Assembly (NCBI GenBank): GCA_903863935.1
Contig: CAIPDV010000104.1
Location: forward strand, 1 to 64,000
From: an uncultured Bacteroidota bacterium
GTDB lineage: Bacteria; Bacteroidota; Bacteroidia; JABEUT01
DNA: 64,000 bases
Reading direction: 5' to 3'
Part shown: in pieces, positions 17,067 to 26,428 of the stretch
How positions within the stretch are numbered: position 1 is the stretch's first letter
Layout: the number at the start of each line of letters is the position of its first letter
Made by a program: the position numbers and the translations under genes
The notes under the pieces: model-generated
The model's database searches: none
The model's input: the letters and a program-made list of their open reading frames with translations, nothing else
What the model was told of the DNA's origin: nothing

Positions 17067-18289
17067 TGCTAAAAATATTAAGAAAAGAAATCAAGGCATT
17101 CTTAAAAGACAGGCGGGCTGTAATGCTTACCTTTCTAATGCCTACCATTTTAATTACAGTATTTGCGCTTGCATTTGGCAGTGGCGGTGGCGATGATGTA
17201 CATAAAATAGCATTGCTGGTTTGCGATCAGGATAAATCTGAAATCACAAAAAGCACGATCAATGATATTGATTCGGTAAAGATGATCGAAGTAATTCCTT
17301 GTGCTTATGATACGGCCATTGATTTGATAAAAAAAGGAAAACGGACTTCTGTACTTATTTTCCGGAAAGGGTTTTCTGATTCCGTAAAAAATCTACATCC
17401 ACTGCCATTGGATTTTAAATATGATGCTGCAAGGGTTCAGGAAACAGGGATACTTCAATCTATTTTACCAAAGGCATTATTCTCCGGAACGGTTGGTAAA
17501 TTAATTACGAAGGAATATTTTGGTGAGAAGTTAAACATGTTGGATTCCGCCACCCGCTACAAGGTATTTGCCGCCCTGGCTTTTGGAGGTGCTCTGTCGG
17601 ATAACAATGGAAAAGATATTTCACCGGAAAAAATAATGAGAGTAAACAGCACATCCATTATTGCAGCACAGGTTGGAAACATAGGATTGGTGCAGGCAGT
17701 AGCTGGAACCGCCGTTATGATGCTTTTATTCTCTCTCACGGGAATGGGCGGAGGATTATTAGATGAAAAAGAACAGGGCACATTGAAAAGGCTGCTTTAT
17801 TCTCCTGTTCATCCTTCACAGATTTTACTTGGTAAAATGGCTGCATCCATTATTGTCGCTATATTTCAACTTAGTATAATGTTCATTTTTGCTTCGTTGG
17901 TTTTTCACTTGCATATAGCAGATAAGATACTACCGCTTACAATTCTAATTTTTGCTACGGCAGTAGCATGCTCCGGGTTTGGCGTTTTTCTTGCAACACT
18001 GGCTCGCTCCAGGTCGCAGTTGCAAGGTATGAGTACTTTGATAATTCTCTCCATGTCGGTAATCGGTGGCAGCATGGTTCCTATATTCTTAATGCCTCAA
18101 TGGATGCAGAACGTGAGTGTTGTTTCTATTAACTACTGGTCAATACAAGGTTTTTATGATATACTTTGGAGGCAACTCCCAATAGGGCCTTTATTCCTTA
18201 CTAAAGTTGGGATATTGCTTGCAATTGGAATAACACTTACGCTGATAGCATTCCGTTTTTTCAGAAAGAATGTAATGGCGTTGGAGTAA
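17066..18289 (+). CDS. ABC-2 type transporter permease
   Basis: This 407-aa membrane subunit pairs with the preceding ATPase. The first helix follows 'LRKEIKAFLKDRRAVMLTFLMPTILITVF'. A periplasmic domain of about 150 residues follows, then five hydrophobic segments from about residue 215 to the end. The motif 'GLLDEKEQGTLKRLLYSPVHPSQILLGK' is the conserved cytosolic elbow of ABC2_membrane_3 proteins. This layout matches NatB/YhaP-type exporters. It ends 27 bp from the convergent GT-C gene. Confidence 0.9.
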   Translation: MLKILRKEIKAFLKDRRAVMLTFLMPTILITVFALAFGSGGGDDVHKIALLVCDQDKSEITKSTINDIDSVKMIEVIPCAYDTAIDLIKKGKRTSVLIFRKGFSDSVKNLHPLPLDFKYDAARVQETGILQSILPKALFSGTVGKLITKEYFGEKLNMLDSATRYKVFAALAFGGALSDNNGKDISPEKIMRVNSTSIIAAQVGNIGLVQAVAGTAVMMLLFSLTGMGGGLLDEKEQGTLKRLLYSPVHPSQILLGKMAASIIVAIFQLSIMFIFASLVFHLHIADKILPLTILIFATAVACSGFGVFLATLARSRSQLQGMSTLIILSMSVIGGSMVPIFLMPQWMQNVSVVSINYWSIQGFYDILWRQLPIGPLFLTKVGILLAIGITLTLIAFRFFRKNVMALE

Positions 18290-18316
18290 AAAATAAAAAT
18301 TAAGTAGGTTTCAACC

Positions 18317-19930
18317 CTACATCCTCTTGACTGAATCCGGCAGATTCACTACCTTATCATCGAACTTATAAATGTAAACCGTTTCATTCCTGTTTACTGG
18401 ATTCAGTTTCCATATTAAAATATCAAGATAGCTTGGTTCTATTGTTGTTTGGTACGCTGCATTTGGATAAAAATTTTTGAACGCGGCTATCCTTTCATCT
18501 TTCTTTTCCTTTCCAAAAAACAAAACATAATTTGGATGGTATAACGAGTCAGGAACTGTTCTCAAATACAAATAATCCTGTAAGAGTGTGTGCTGGCTTG
18601 ATATCTCCCTCGGGTGAAAATACCAATTACCCGCATAAAACATGGGTGCCTGAGTAACATCGCCCCGGTTACTTTCTTCAACCATGAAATTCCTCAAATC
18701 TTTTTGCTGGTATAAATAATACATCGATTCTACCCTGCTCTTCTTAGTGTACATAGTAGATACAACAGGCAAGGCAATTAAATTCAATATCCAGAAGAAT
18801 GTCCAAAAGCCTTTTAATAAGCCCGGATGTTTTTGCCAGTATTTTGAAGTGGAAAGAAATTCATTCCAGCCAATACAGCCTAACACAACCACAAACGGAA
18901 CCATAGGCAAAATAAATCGCTCTTGTTTATTCGGAAAAATAGAATGGAAAGCAAAAAAACAAAATGCAGGAAGAAACAATATTGTATACTTTTTCCAGGA
19001 ACGGAAGTACCCGAATAGTAATAACAAACTTATAGGTGGAACCAATATTCCTCCCAAAACCAGGAAGTAATTATACCAAGGGCCATTTGGATAGCCGCGT
19101 GAATTATCAATATTGTATTGTATGTAGGCTGTGAATTCAGCGAAAGGCCTTCCCCAAATTATCATATCAACCAACCCCTGAACTGCCACTACTGTTGCAA
19201 GGAACATTAGCCCGAAAAGAAATACCTGCATAATCCGGTTCATCAAAGTCTTCTCATTCTTTCTAAACATAACTACCAAGCCTAAGCCACCTGTGAACAT
19301 AGCTGTCTGAAAACGGGTATTAAATGCAATTCCACAAAAGATACCAATCCAGAAATAGGTCATCAGTCTATCCTTCCTTTTCGGATTAATTGCAAACCAG
19401 GTAGCCAGCATCAATGGCGGAATACAAAACATTTCGACCAGGTCTCGTACACTAAGCATTGGCATAAACCACAAGATGGCGAGCAGTAAACCAGCTTGTC
19501 TGCCAACCTTCTTACCTCCATAAAACTCCGCTATCTTATAACCGACAACAACAGTAATTAAAGACCAAGCTGCCATTATCCCGCGTATAACATACATCCT
19601 GTGCTGAGGATCCATTACACCCCTCCATTTTAAATACTTTAGAATGAAGTAATGAATTCCGGGGAAAAACAAACTTGGTCCTTCCGGAGCATGGTTCATT
19701 TCTGCCCTGCCACCGAGCCATGAATTGTAATCATATCCATCAACCCACGAGCCCGCAGGATCAAGCACAAGAAATTCGTCGTCGTGAAAGGCGAATCCTT
19801 TGGAAAAAATAACAGCTACCAAACGTATTAATATCGCTGCAAAAACAATCAGCACCAGTGGCTTTTCTTCCCACAAATTACGAATGGCTTCTTTAAAACT
19901 GAATTGTTCCGACTGTTCGTTGAGATTCAT
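18317..19930 (-). CDS. GT-C fold glycosyltransferase, GT22 (mannosyltransferase)-like
   Basis: This 537-aa polytopic membrane protein has about 10 hydrophobic segments. After the first helix comes 'GFAFHDDEFLVLDPA', the acidic luminal/periplasmic loop that carries the catalytic Asp/Glu in GT-C enzymes. Later 'FHSIFPNKQERFILPMVPFVV' resembles the H-K-E-x-R-F-x-x-P signature of GT22 mannosyltransferases (ALG9/PIG-B type). Such enzymes use polyprenyl-phosphate sugars on the outer face of the inner membrane. The sugar and acceptor are unknown. Its start is 19 bp from the dsbD stop on the same strand, so co-transcription is possible. Confidence 0.82.
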   Translation of the reverse strand: MNLNEQSEQFSFKEAIRNLWEEKPLVLIVFAAILIRLVAVIFSKGFAFHDDEFLVLDPAGSWVDGYDYNSWLGGRAEMNHAPEGPSLFFPGIHYFILKYLKWRGVMDPQHRMYVIRGIMAAWSLITVVVGYKIAEFYGGKKVGRQAGLLLAILWFMPMLSVRDLVEMFCIPPLMLATWFAINPKRKDRLMTYFWIGIFCGIAFNTRFQTAMFTGGLGLVVMFRKNEKTLMNRIMQVFLFGLMFLATVVAVQGLVDMIIWGRPFAEFTAYIQYNIDNSRGYPNGPWYNYFLVLGGILVPPISLLLLFGYFRSWKKYTILFLPAFCFFAFHSIFPNKQERFILPMVPFVVVLGCIGWNEFLSTSKYWQKHPGLLKGFWTFFWILNLIALPVVSTMYTKKSRVESMYYLYQQKDLRNFMVEESNRGDVTQAPMFYAGNWYFHPREISSQHTLLQDYLYLRTVPDSLYHPNYVLFFGKEKKDERIAAFKNFYPNAAYQTTIEPSYLDILIWKLNPVNRNETVYIYKFDDKVVNLPDSVKRM

Positions 19931-19949
19931 TGAATACGAATATAGTTAC

Positions 19950-21920
19950 TCAACTTTTATGGGTTTTGAATGCACTTTTACCCGCCTCCAAAAACTGTTT
20001 GTATTGGTCAATGTCGGGAGTATACCCTTTTGGCGGTGTTAATAAATTACCATTGAAATCAATAAGTACATACAATGGTTGCGTATTACTATGATAGAGG
20101 TTTGTTTCAATATCAGTCCATTTTTCACCATCGGTTTCAATTTTGGAACCATCAAATTTGGATACACTTTTTTTATCATCGGGCAATTCATTCTGGTCAT
20201 CCGCATATAGCGAAACCAAAACAAAATCGTTATTAATTATTGAAGTGATAGAAGGATCTGACCATACTGTTTCTTCCATCTTCCTGCAATTAACACAGGA
20301 GTTTCCGGTAAAATCAATCATGATAGGTTTGTTGAGTTGTTTGGCAGTTGCAACAGCCTCATCATAATCATGAATACAATTAATATTGGGCGGGCAACCA
20401 TGCACACTGGCTGTTTTAGGAACCATTTTTTTAGTAGTGTCCGATTTGAAATTTTGCCCTGAAGCAGATGAAATACTCCAGCCCTCTGTATAGGATGAAG
20501 GTGGCGGAAAACCACTCAACAATTTAAGAGGTGCGCCAAACAGCCCCGGTATGAGATAAAGTGAAAATGAGAACGCAAAAACAGCCATAAAAAATCTGAA
20601 AACACTAATGTGTTTCAAATCGGAATCGTGATGGAATTTTATTTTGCCTAACAGATAAAATCCGGTTACCGCAAACATCACTATCCATAACGCAACGAAT
20701 ATCTCCCGGCGGAGGATTCCCATGGGTCCGTTGATATGAAAATGCAGCCATTTTATGTGCAAACCAACAAGGTCGGCATTCGAAAGAAACTTTAATGAAA
20801 AGGCAATTTCGAGCAAACCTAAAACTACCTTGACGCTGTTCAGCCATCCACCGGACTTTGGCAATTTAGTTAGTAATGCCGGAACTGCAGCAAACAATGC
20901 AAATGGTAATGCCATTGCAACTGAAAAGCCAAACATACCCACCATCAAACTCCAGTATCCTCCGCTTTGCGAAACACCAGCCAATAGCCCTCCTAAAATT
21001 GGCCCTGTGCAGGAAAATGAAACGATGCATAAGGTTAGCGCCATGAAGAAGATTCCTATTAATCCGCCCTTTTCAGAAACATTATCGGTTTTATTTACCC
21101 AGGAGCTAGGCAGCGTTAGTTCAAAAGCACCAAGAAATGAAAAGCCAAAAATTATAAACACAATAAAGAAAATCAGATTTACCCAGCCATTGCTGGCAAT
21201 TACATATAAACCCGAAGAACCCCAGATTCCGGTAATAATCCCGCCCAATACAACATAAATCAATATGATACTTAAGGCATAAATATAGGGACCGGAACTT
21301 ATCTTTTTATTATGCTGCGTAGCCCTTTTAGTAAAGAAACTAACTGTTAATGGTATCATTGGAAAAACGCATGGTGTTACCAAGGCAATTAAGCCACCCA
21401 GAAATCCTAAAATCCAAATCCATAAATAGCCTGCACCTTCTTTTTTGGGGGCGGTTGTAACAGGGATATTTACTTTAAAATCATATTCTTTAGGTGGAAG
21501 GCATTGCCCTTCATTACATGCCTGAAAGTATACATTGCCCTTTAAAGTAAAGCCTTTAAAGTTGCGAATTGCAATTTTTTGTGTGAAGTTACAAGGCTTT
21601 GGAAAATACTTTACCACGCACTTGAAAGTAGAATCATATTTAGTAATACATGAATCATCTTTGGTTTTTCCTTCCATAATAAAGTCCGGCGAAACGGTGT
21701 AAGTAAATGCCATTGGAGTTGGCCCGTTACTATCTGTATATTGGGAATAGGTATGCCATCCGGCAGGAATATCACAATGCAGGGTAATTACATATTCACT
21801 GTCACTTACCTGCTTTTGGGAAGCACTCCACCATTTAAGCGGATCAATGATTTGTGAATTTGATGAGAATGCGAAAAATAAAAAAAGGCAGGCTATGCTT
21901 CTCTTGATTAGAAGGTACAT
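19950..21920 (-). CDS. dsbD: thiol:disulfide interchange protein DsbD
   Basis: DsbD moves reducing power from cytosolic thioredoxin to periplasmic substrates. This 656-aa protein shows all three parts. A signal peptide is followed by the alpha domain with 'QACNEGQCLPPKEYDF'. The CcdA-like membrane domain of about eight helices carries the paired cysteines in 'TPCVFPMIPLTVSFF' and 'SFSCTGPILGGLLAG'. The C-terminal gamma thioredoxin domain has the redox motif 'NSCVNC' near residue 550. The ATG at 21918-21920 gives a good signal peptide. It is followed by the GT-C gene; just upstream (3 bp) is the small protein gene and tilS, suggesting one minus-strand unit. Confidence 0.94.
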   Translation of the reverse strand: MYLLIKRSIACLFLFFAFSSNSQIIDPLKWWSASQKQVSDSEYVITLHCDIPAGWHTYSQYTDSNGPTPMAFTYTVSPDFIMEGKTKDDSCITKYDSTFKCVVKYFPKPCNFTQKIAIRNFKGFTLKGNVYFQACNEGQCLPPKEYDFKVNIPVTTAPKKEGAGYLWIWILGFLGGLIALVTPCVFPMIPLTVSFFTKRATQHNKKISSGPYIYALSIILIYVVLGGIITGIWGSSGLYVIASNGWVNLIFFIVFIIFGFSFLGAFELTLPSSWVNKTDNVSEKGGLIGIFFMALTLCIVSFSCTGPILGGLLAGVSQSGGYWSLMVGMFGFSVAMALPFALFAAVPALLTKLPKSGGWLNSVKVVLGLLEIAFSLKFLSNADLVGLHIKWLHFHINGPMGILRREIFVALWIVMFAVTGFYLLGKIKFHHDSDLKHISVFRFFMAVFAFSFSLYLIPGLFGAPLKLLSGFPPPSSYTEGWSISSASGQNFKSDTTKKMVPKTASVHGCPPNINCIHDYDEAVATAKQLNKPIMIDFTGNSCVNCRKMEETVWSDPSITSIINNDFVLVSLYADDQNELPDDKKSVSKFDGSKIETDGEKWTDIETNLYHSNTQPLYVLIDFNGNLLTPPKGYTPDIDQYKQFLEAGKSAFKTHKS

Positions 21921-21923
21921 AAT

Positions 21924-22211
21924 TTAAATCTTGATTTCGTGGATACGTTTAATGGGGATGGTCGCGCCGTGTTTAAGAACAACTCTATCTTTGGTTACTG
22001 CCCAAACAGTAGTTTCAACTTGTTTAAGGCCTTCTGAATCTTCAAATAGGATTTTAATTTTCACTTTATCAGTTCCTAATGATGCTGCTCTTTGTAATTC
22101 ATATTCCCTTTTTTCTTTTGATTCAGCAGACGTTAAAATTTCATCTTCAGGAAAATGCAGGTTACCTATTATTTCCTTATCAACCAGTAGCGGACTGTGA
22201 ATTTCATTCAT
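21924..22211 (-). CDS. small conserved-type hypothetical protein downstream of tilS
   Basis: This 95-aa soluble protein has no signal peptide or membrane segment. The C-terminal half ('VKIKILFEDSEGLKQVETTVWAVTKDRVVLKHGATIPIKRIHEIKI') alternates short beta-like strands and could be a small barrel, as in RNA- or nucleic-acid-binding folds. This is only a shape argument. The gene starts inside the 3' end of tilS (8-bp overlap) and stops 3 bp before dsbD. Tight overlap on both sides supports it being a real gene that is translated by coupling. I do not recognise the family. Confidence 0.75.
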   Translation of the reverse strand: MNEIHSPLLVDKEIIGNLHFPEDEILTSAESKEKREYELQRAASLGTDKVKIKILFEDSEGLKQVETTVWAVTKDRVVLKHGATIPIKRIHEIKI

Positions 22212-23550
22212 GGGTGCTTACTTTTTCTAGTTTACAAAGATATAAGTTTTTTGTTGCCTTGGTAACTTTATACCGGTCATCGGGGCGATATCCTATAACC
22301 CAGGCTATTTCATCCCCCGAAATTAATACAGTAACTTCCTCTTTATCAAATACTGAAATCTTATTATCAATCAGGAAATCACTTACTTTTTTCGCTCCTT
22401 TCATGCCAATCGGGTGAAAGCTGTCTCCTTTCTTCCATTTACGTATTTCTAAAGGAAATCTTAGTTTGTCGTAATCTAGAACTGCAATTTCAGGTTCTTT
22501 AGGTATCACAAATGATTTTGTCCTTTTTCGTGTTCTGAAATGATACCTGCCGGATTCCGTAATTAATTCAGTAAGTCCGGTGCTAATTTCATGTACAATT
22601 TCATTACTCTTATATGGAGAATGCTCTATAATTAAATGTTTCCTATCTAGTAAAATCCTGTGCGAATTGGAAAGAAATACCTTTCCAGCTTGCCGTTTTA
22701 CGGCTTCCTTAATTTGCAAGCATTGGTCGTACTTAAATCCAAAACTTTTAATCATTTCGAACAAATAATCTTCGGGATGATTTAATTCACTGAAAAAACC
22801 CAAACTTATCAATATCCTTTTCTTCTCTTTCGTAATAAAACTCCCAATGGTCCTTTCAACGGAATCGTTCAAAACAAATTCGGTTTTTCCGATATTTTCA
22901 ATCGTATTCAGGATGGTTTCTTTGGCTTTCGGATTAATATTTACCAGCAATGGAATCAGGTGATGCCGTATCTTATTCCGTTCATATTTATCCGAAGCAT
23001 TGCTCTTGTCTTCACGCCATTCAAGCTCATTTTCTTTGGCATATTTTTCTATATCACTGCGGTAAAAACGGCTTAACGGCCGGATAACTTTCCCACTCTT
23101 TTCTTTGATCCCGTGCAATCCATGTAGTCCTGTTCCCCTGAGTAAGTTTATAAAAAATGTTTCAATGGTATCATCGGCATGATGCGCAGTTACTAGGTAA
23201 TCGAGCTTATTGCTTTTCCTCGTTTCTTCAAGCCATTCATAACGCAGTTCCCTGGCCCCCATTTGAACGGAGACTTTGTGCTGGAGGCAATATTTTTCAG
23301 TGTCGAATTTAGAAGTGTAGCAAGGAACATCAAACTCTTTTGCTAATCCTTTTACAAACTTTTCATCGGCGTCAGATTCTTTACCCCGTAGCTGAAAATT
23401 GCAATGGGCAATACTAAAATCGTATCCTGCAAGAAAAAACATTTGTGCCATAACTACAGAATCAACTCCACCACTTACGGCAAGCAAATATTTTTTTTCG
23501 TTTGGTTTATTCTCCAGAGATTTGATGCTCTCCTGAAAAGCTTTTAGCAT
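22204..23550 (-). CDS. tilS: tRNA(Ile)-lysidine synthase
   Basis: TilS modifies the wobble C34 of tRNA(Ile2) to lysidine so that it reads AUA. The 448-aa protein has the N-type ATP-pyrophosphatase loop 'LLAVSGGVDSVVMAQMF' at about residue 24. 'AHHADDTIETFFINLLRGTGLHGLHGI' and 'RPLSRFYRSDIEKYA' follow, then a C-terminal tRNA-recognition domain ('FHPIGMKGAKKVSDFLID...GYRPDDRYKVT'). The length is normal. The start lies 139 bp from that of the divergent S9 peptidase, and it leads the tilS-small protein-dsbD group. Confidence 0.94.
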   Translation of the reverse strand: MLKAFQESIKSLENKPNEKKYLLAVSGGVDSVVMAQMFFLAGYDFSIAHCNFQLRGKESDADEKFVKGLAKEFDVPCYTSKFDTEKYCLQHKVSVQMGARELRYEWLEETRKSNKLDYLVTAHHADDTIETFFINLLRGTGLHGLHGIKEKSGKVIRPLSRFYRSDIEKYAKENELEWREDKSNASDKYERNKIRHHLIPLLVNINPKAKETILNTIENIGKTEFVLNDSVERTIGSFITKEKKRILISLGFFSELNHPEDYLFEMIKSFGFKYDQCLQIKEAVKRQAGKVFLSNSHRILLDRKHLIIEHSPYKSNEIVHEISTGLTELITESGRYHFRTRKRTKSFVIPKEPEIAVLDYDKLRFPLEIRKWKKGDSFHPIGMKGAKKVSDFLIDNKISVFDKEEVTVLISGDEIAWVIGYRPDDRYKVTKATKNLYLCKLEKVSTHE

Positions 23551-23689
23551 GATACCTGCAAAAATAGAAAAAGTTGAAAGAAGGCGGATTTATTTATATC
23601 CTGAACTAGCGTCCTTAAAATTTACAACTGTTAAAATTAAGGGCAACCAAAAAACAATTCTATATATTAGCCCTCCTAAAATATCAGTC

Positions 23690-25729
23690 ATGAGAAAAAC
23701 ATTATTCATTCTATCCTATTTAAGTATTTCCGGTTTATCAGTTCAGTCCCAAAAAGTAATGACCCCTGAACTACTTTGGAAACTTGGCAGGATAAGTGGC
23801 GAAACCGTTACACCCGACGGGAAGTCTGTTCTTTTTGGTGTTACCTATTACGATATGAATGCTAATAAAGGAACCGGAAATCTTTTTGCTGTGCCTATAG
23901 CTGGTGGTAAAGCCACGCCTGTAATTCCAATGGTTGGCTCGGCAAATAATGTTCAGTTTTCTCCTTTAGGCCGTATGGGCTATATGTATAAAGGCAGCTG
24001 GTACGAATCGGAACTGGGTGCTGCAAATACCATGCAAATATCAAATGACAGTGATGGAATAGACAATGTGAAATACTCGCCCGATGGTAAATGGGTGCTC
24101 TTTACTAAAAATGTAAAAATCACTAAGATGAAAGAAGACCTTTACCCCAACCTGCCTAAAGCACATGCCAAAATTTATGACGACCTCATGTACCGCCACT
24201 GGGATTTTTGGGAAGATGGATCCTATGGTCATGTCTTCTATGCACCCTACACAGGCACAAATATCGACATGTCGCAAGCTGTGGACATAATGAAAAATGA
24301 ACCTTATTATTGCCCTCAACAACCAGAGGGCGGTGCCGAAGATGTTACCTGGAGCCCTGATGGTAAGACCATAGTTTATGTAACTAAAAAGAAAGTCGGC
24401 AAAGAATATGCAATAAGCACCAATACAGACTTATACTTTTATGATATTGCCAGCAAAACAACTACCGATTTTACACAAGATAATCCCGGTTATGATACCT
24501 ATCCCGTATTCTCGGGAGATGGTAGCAAGATTGCATGGCTTAGCATGGCCCGCGATGGGTATGAAGCCGATAAAAACCGAATTATGGTGTATGATTTCAA
24601 AACAAAAACCAAATACGATTTAACTAAAGACTGGGATGAATCTGCCACCTCACTTAAATGGAGCAAAGACAATTCGAAGCTTTATTTTCTTGAAAATGCA
24701 TTTGGAACCGACCAGCTTTTTGAAATATCAATTCCAACTGACCTATCTACCACAACATCCAAAAATTTCAGGCAAATTACTTCCGGCGACCACGACGTTA
24801 CATCTATGCTTGGTGAAGCTACGGGCAATATGGTTGTAACCCGCACAGATATGAACCATGCGGCTGAGATTTATAAAGTGAATTTAAAGAATGGAGAATT
24901 CACACAAATCACTTTCATTAATAAAGATGCGTATGATACCCTGCACATGGGTAAAATTGAAAAACGCTGGGTCAATACGGTTGACAATAAGAAAGAACTT
25001 GTCTGGGTAATTTACCCGCCCGATTTTGATGCAAAGAAAAAGTACCCTACTTTATTATACTGCCAGGGTGGGCCACAATCAACCGTTTCGCAATTCTATT
25101 CTTTCCGCTGGAATTTCCAATTGATGGCTGCTAACGGATATGTAATAGTTGCCCCTTGCAGAAGAGGTATGCCGGGTTTCGGCACAGCATGGAATGAAGC
25201 CATCAGCCGTGACTGGGGCGGACTTGTAATGCAAGACTACTTATGCGCTATCGACTCAATTTCGAAACTGCCTTTTGTGGACGTAAGCCGAAGAGGAGCC
25301 ATCGGTGCCAGTTATGGAGGCTATTCCATTTACTTTTTAGCGGGTATACATAATGGCCGCTTTAAAACTTTCATCGCCCACGATGGTGTTTTTGATCTTG
25401 AAAGCATGTATGGAACTACGGAAGAAATCTGGTTCAATAACTGGGAGCATGGCGGAGCATACTGGAACTCCCCCGCTCCGGTGGATTACCAAAAATTCAA
25501 TCCTAAAAATTATGTTGATAAATGGACCACTCCTATTTTAGTAATACATGGCCAGCAAGACTTCCGTGTACCCGTTGAACAAGGTATGGAAGCATACCAG
25601 GCTGCCCGTTTAAAAGGCATCAAAGCGCGCTTCTTATACTTTGATGACGAAGGCCACTGGGTGCTGAAGCCCCAGGATGGAATGCTATGGCAGCATGAGT
25701 TTTACCGCTGGCTGAAAGAGACGCTGTAA
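23690..25729 (+). CDS. S9 family prolyl-oligopeptidase-like secreted peptidase
   Basis: This is a predicted 679-aa secreted serine peptidase. The track begins at 23549, but that leaves 47 unlikely residues overlapping the tilS promoter region. The ATG at 23690 yields a clean signal peptide 'MRKTLFILSYLSISGLSVQSQ'. The N-terminal half is a TolB/WD40-like propeller ('YSPDGKWVLFTKN', 'WSPDGKTIVYVTK'). The C-terminal alpha/beta hydrolase has nucleophile 'GASYGGYS', acid 'IHGQQDFRVP' and histidine 'DDEGHWVLK'. S9 enzymes of this kind (DPP/acylaminoacyl peptidase types) cleave short peptides, probably in the periplasm. It is monocistronic. Confidence 0.93.
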   Translation: MRKTLFILSYLSISGLSVQSQKVMTPELLWKLGRISGETVTPDGKSVLFGVTYYDMNANKGTGNLFAVPIAGGKATPVIPMVGSANNVQFSPLGRMGYMYKGSWYESELGAANTMQISNDSDGIDNVKYSPDGKWVLFTKNVKITKMKEDLYPNLPKAHAKIYDDLMYRHWDFWEDGSYGHVFYAPYTGTNIDMSQAVDIMKNEPYYCPQQPEGGAEDVTWSPDGKTIVYVTKKKVGKEYAISTNTDLYFYDIASKTTTDFTQDNPGYDTYPVFSGDGSKIAWLSMARDGYEADKNRIMVYDFKTKTKYDLTKDWDESATSLKWSKDNSKLYFLENAFGTDQLFEISIPTDLSTTTSKNFRQITSGDHDVTSMLGEATGNMVVTRTDMNHAAEIYKVNLKNGEFTQITFINKDAYDTLHMGKIEKRWVNTVDNKKELVWVIYPPDFDAKKKYPTLLYCQGGPQSTVSQFYSFRWNFQLMAANGYVIVAPCRRGMPGFGTAWNEAISRDWGGLVMQDYLCAIDSISKLPFVDVSRRGAIGASYGGYSIYFLAGIHNGRFKTFIAHDGVFDLESMYGTTEEIWFNNWEHGGAYWNSPAPVDYQKFNPKNYVDKWTTPILVIHGQQDFRVPVEQGMEAYQAARLKGIKARFLYFDDEGHWVLKPQDGMLWQHEFYRWLKETL

Positions 25730-25843
25730 AAGCAACTATGAACGATGAGCTTTGAACTATGAACTTCGTGGCTCTGGCATGCTGATCTTGCATTTTTTTA
25801 GTATTTTATTTTTACATTTTTTTGCTATAAAATTAAACGTGAA

Positions 25844-25926
25844 AAACAACAAGGAAAATAACAAGGAAATAACAGTGGATAACAAGCAAAATAACAGTAA
25901 AATAACAGTGAGACTCATTGTTATTT
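25844..25926. repeat. degenerate tandem repeat of ATAACA words ending in a 27-bp palindrome
   Basis: Between 25844 and 25911 the words AACAAGG, ATAACAAGG, ATAACAGTGG, ATAACAAGC and ATAACAGT recur about every 10-11 bp. The last copy merges into AAATAACAGTGAG-A-CTCATTGTTATTT (25900-25926), a near-perfect palindrome with one G-T pair. It could be a weak terminator for the S9 peptidase or a low-complexity element. No gene is seen from 25730 to 26185. Confidence 0.6.
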
Positions 25927-26185
25927 AATTTATATAAACACTGATTTTCTGCACTTTACAATAAATCTCACTGTTACTATCAGAAAAACAACAAGAGTTT
26001 TTATAGCAAATATTAAAAAATAAAATTGGCTGCATAGTAAAAAATATTTTGATGTTTTTGAGCATGTTGTTTTGATTTATACAAAGATAAATCACAGAAT
26101 GTATTTTTTGGAAAAAGTCAATTGCTTTTTTAAAACACAACAAATTTTTGTTATGAACCACGCCACAGATTTCACAAATTATATT

Positions 26186-26355
26186 AATAATATGGCAGCA
26201 CAACACGTAGGGGCGGACCCATGTGTCCGCCCAAATAATATGGCAGCACAACATGTAGGCATTGACCCATATGTTCCGCCCACAAAACAAACATCCGTTG
26301 CGGATGCGGGAACATCCGTTGCGGAATTAAGGCAGACACATGGGTCTGCCCCTAC
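26186..26355. repeat. nested palindromic intergenic repeat (GGGGCGGACCCATGTGTCCGCCCC type)
   Basis: Two direct copies of about 47 bp (26186-26232 and 26234-26281) each start AATAATATGGCAGCACAACA and end in a hairpin. Two palindromes CATCCG-TTG-CGGATG/CGGAAT follow. The element closes with GGCAGACACATGGGTCTGCCCCTAC (26331-26355), which is the reverse complement of 26207-26231 with two mismatches. The whole is therefore a large inverted repeat made of smaller hairpins. ORFs crossing it encode artefact strings such as 'GADPCVRP'. The remainder of the 25730-26428 gap holds only AT-rich DNA. Confidence 0.8.
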
Positions 26356-26384
26356 CTGGATTCCCCAAAGAAATGCACAAAACA

Positions 26385-26410
26385 AAAAAGGAGGGCTTGC
26401 CCTCCTTTTT
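26385..26410 (-). terminator. perfect 12-bp-stem intrinsic terminator
   Basis: AAAAAGGAGGGC-TT-GCCCTCCTTTTT is an exact inverted repeat with A and T tracts at both ends. It lies just past the stop of the minus-strand secreted protein gene (26429). It can also stop transcription coming from the left. Confidence 0.88.
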
Positions 26411-26428
26411 ACGCTATAAATTAAACTA

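Noticed and set aside
18304-18320. GTAGG/CCTAC hairpin between the ABC-2 permease and the GT-C gene
   Set aside because: The stem is only 5 bp, has no T-tract and overlaps the stop codon of the GT-C gene.
23549-23689. N-terminal extension of the S9 peptidase ORF
   Set aside because: It overlaps the tilS start region and would hide a clear signal peptide; the ATG at 23690 is preferred.
26072-26419. ORF of 115 aa and opposite-strand ORFs 25925..26290 and 26179..26385
   Set aside because: They run across the palindromic repeat and encode strings such as GADPCVRP and RQTHGSAPT that come from the repeat, with no domain or start signal.
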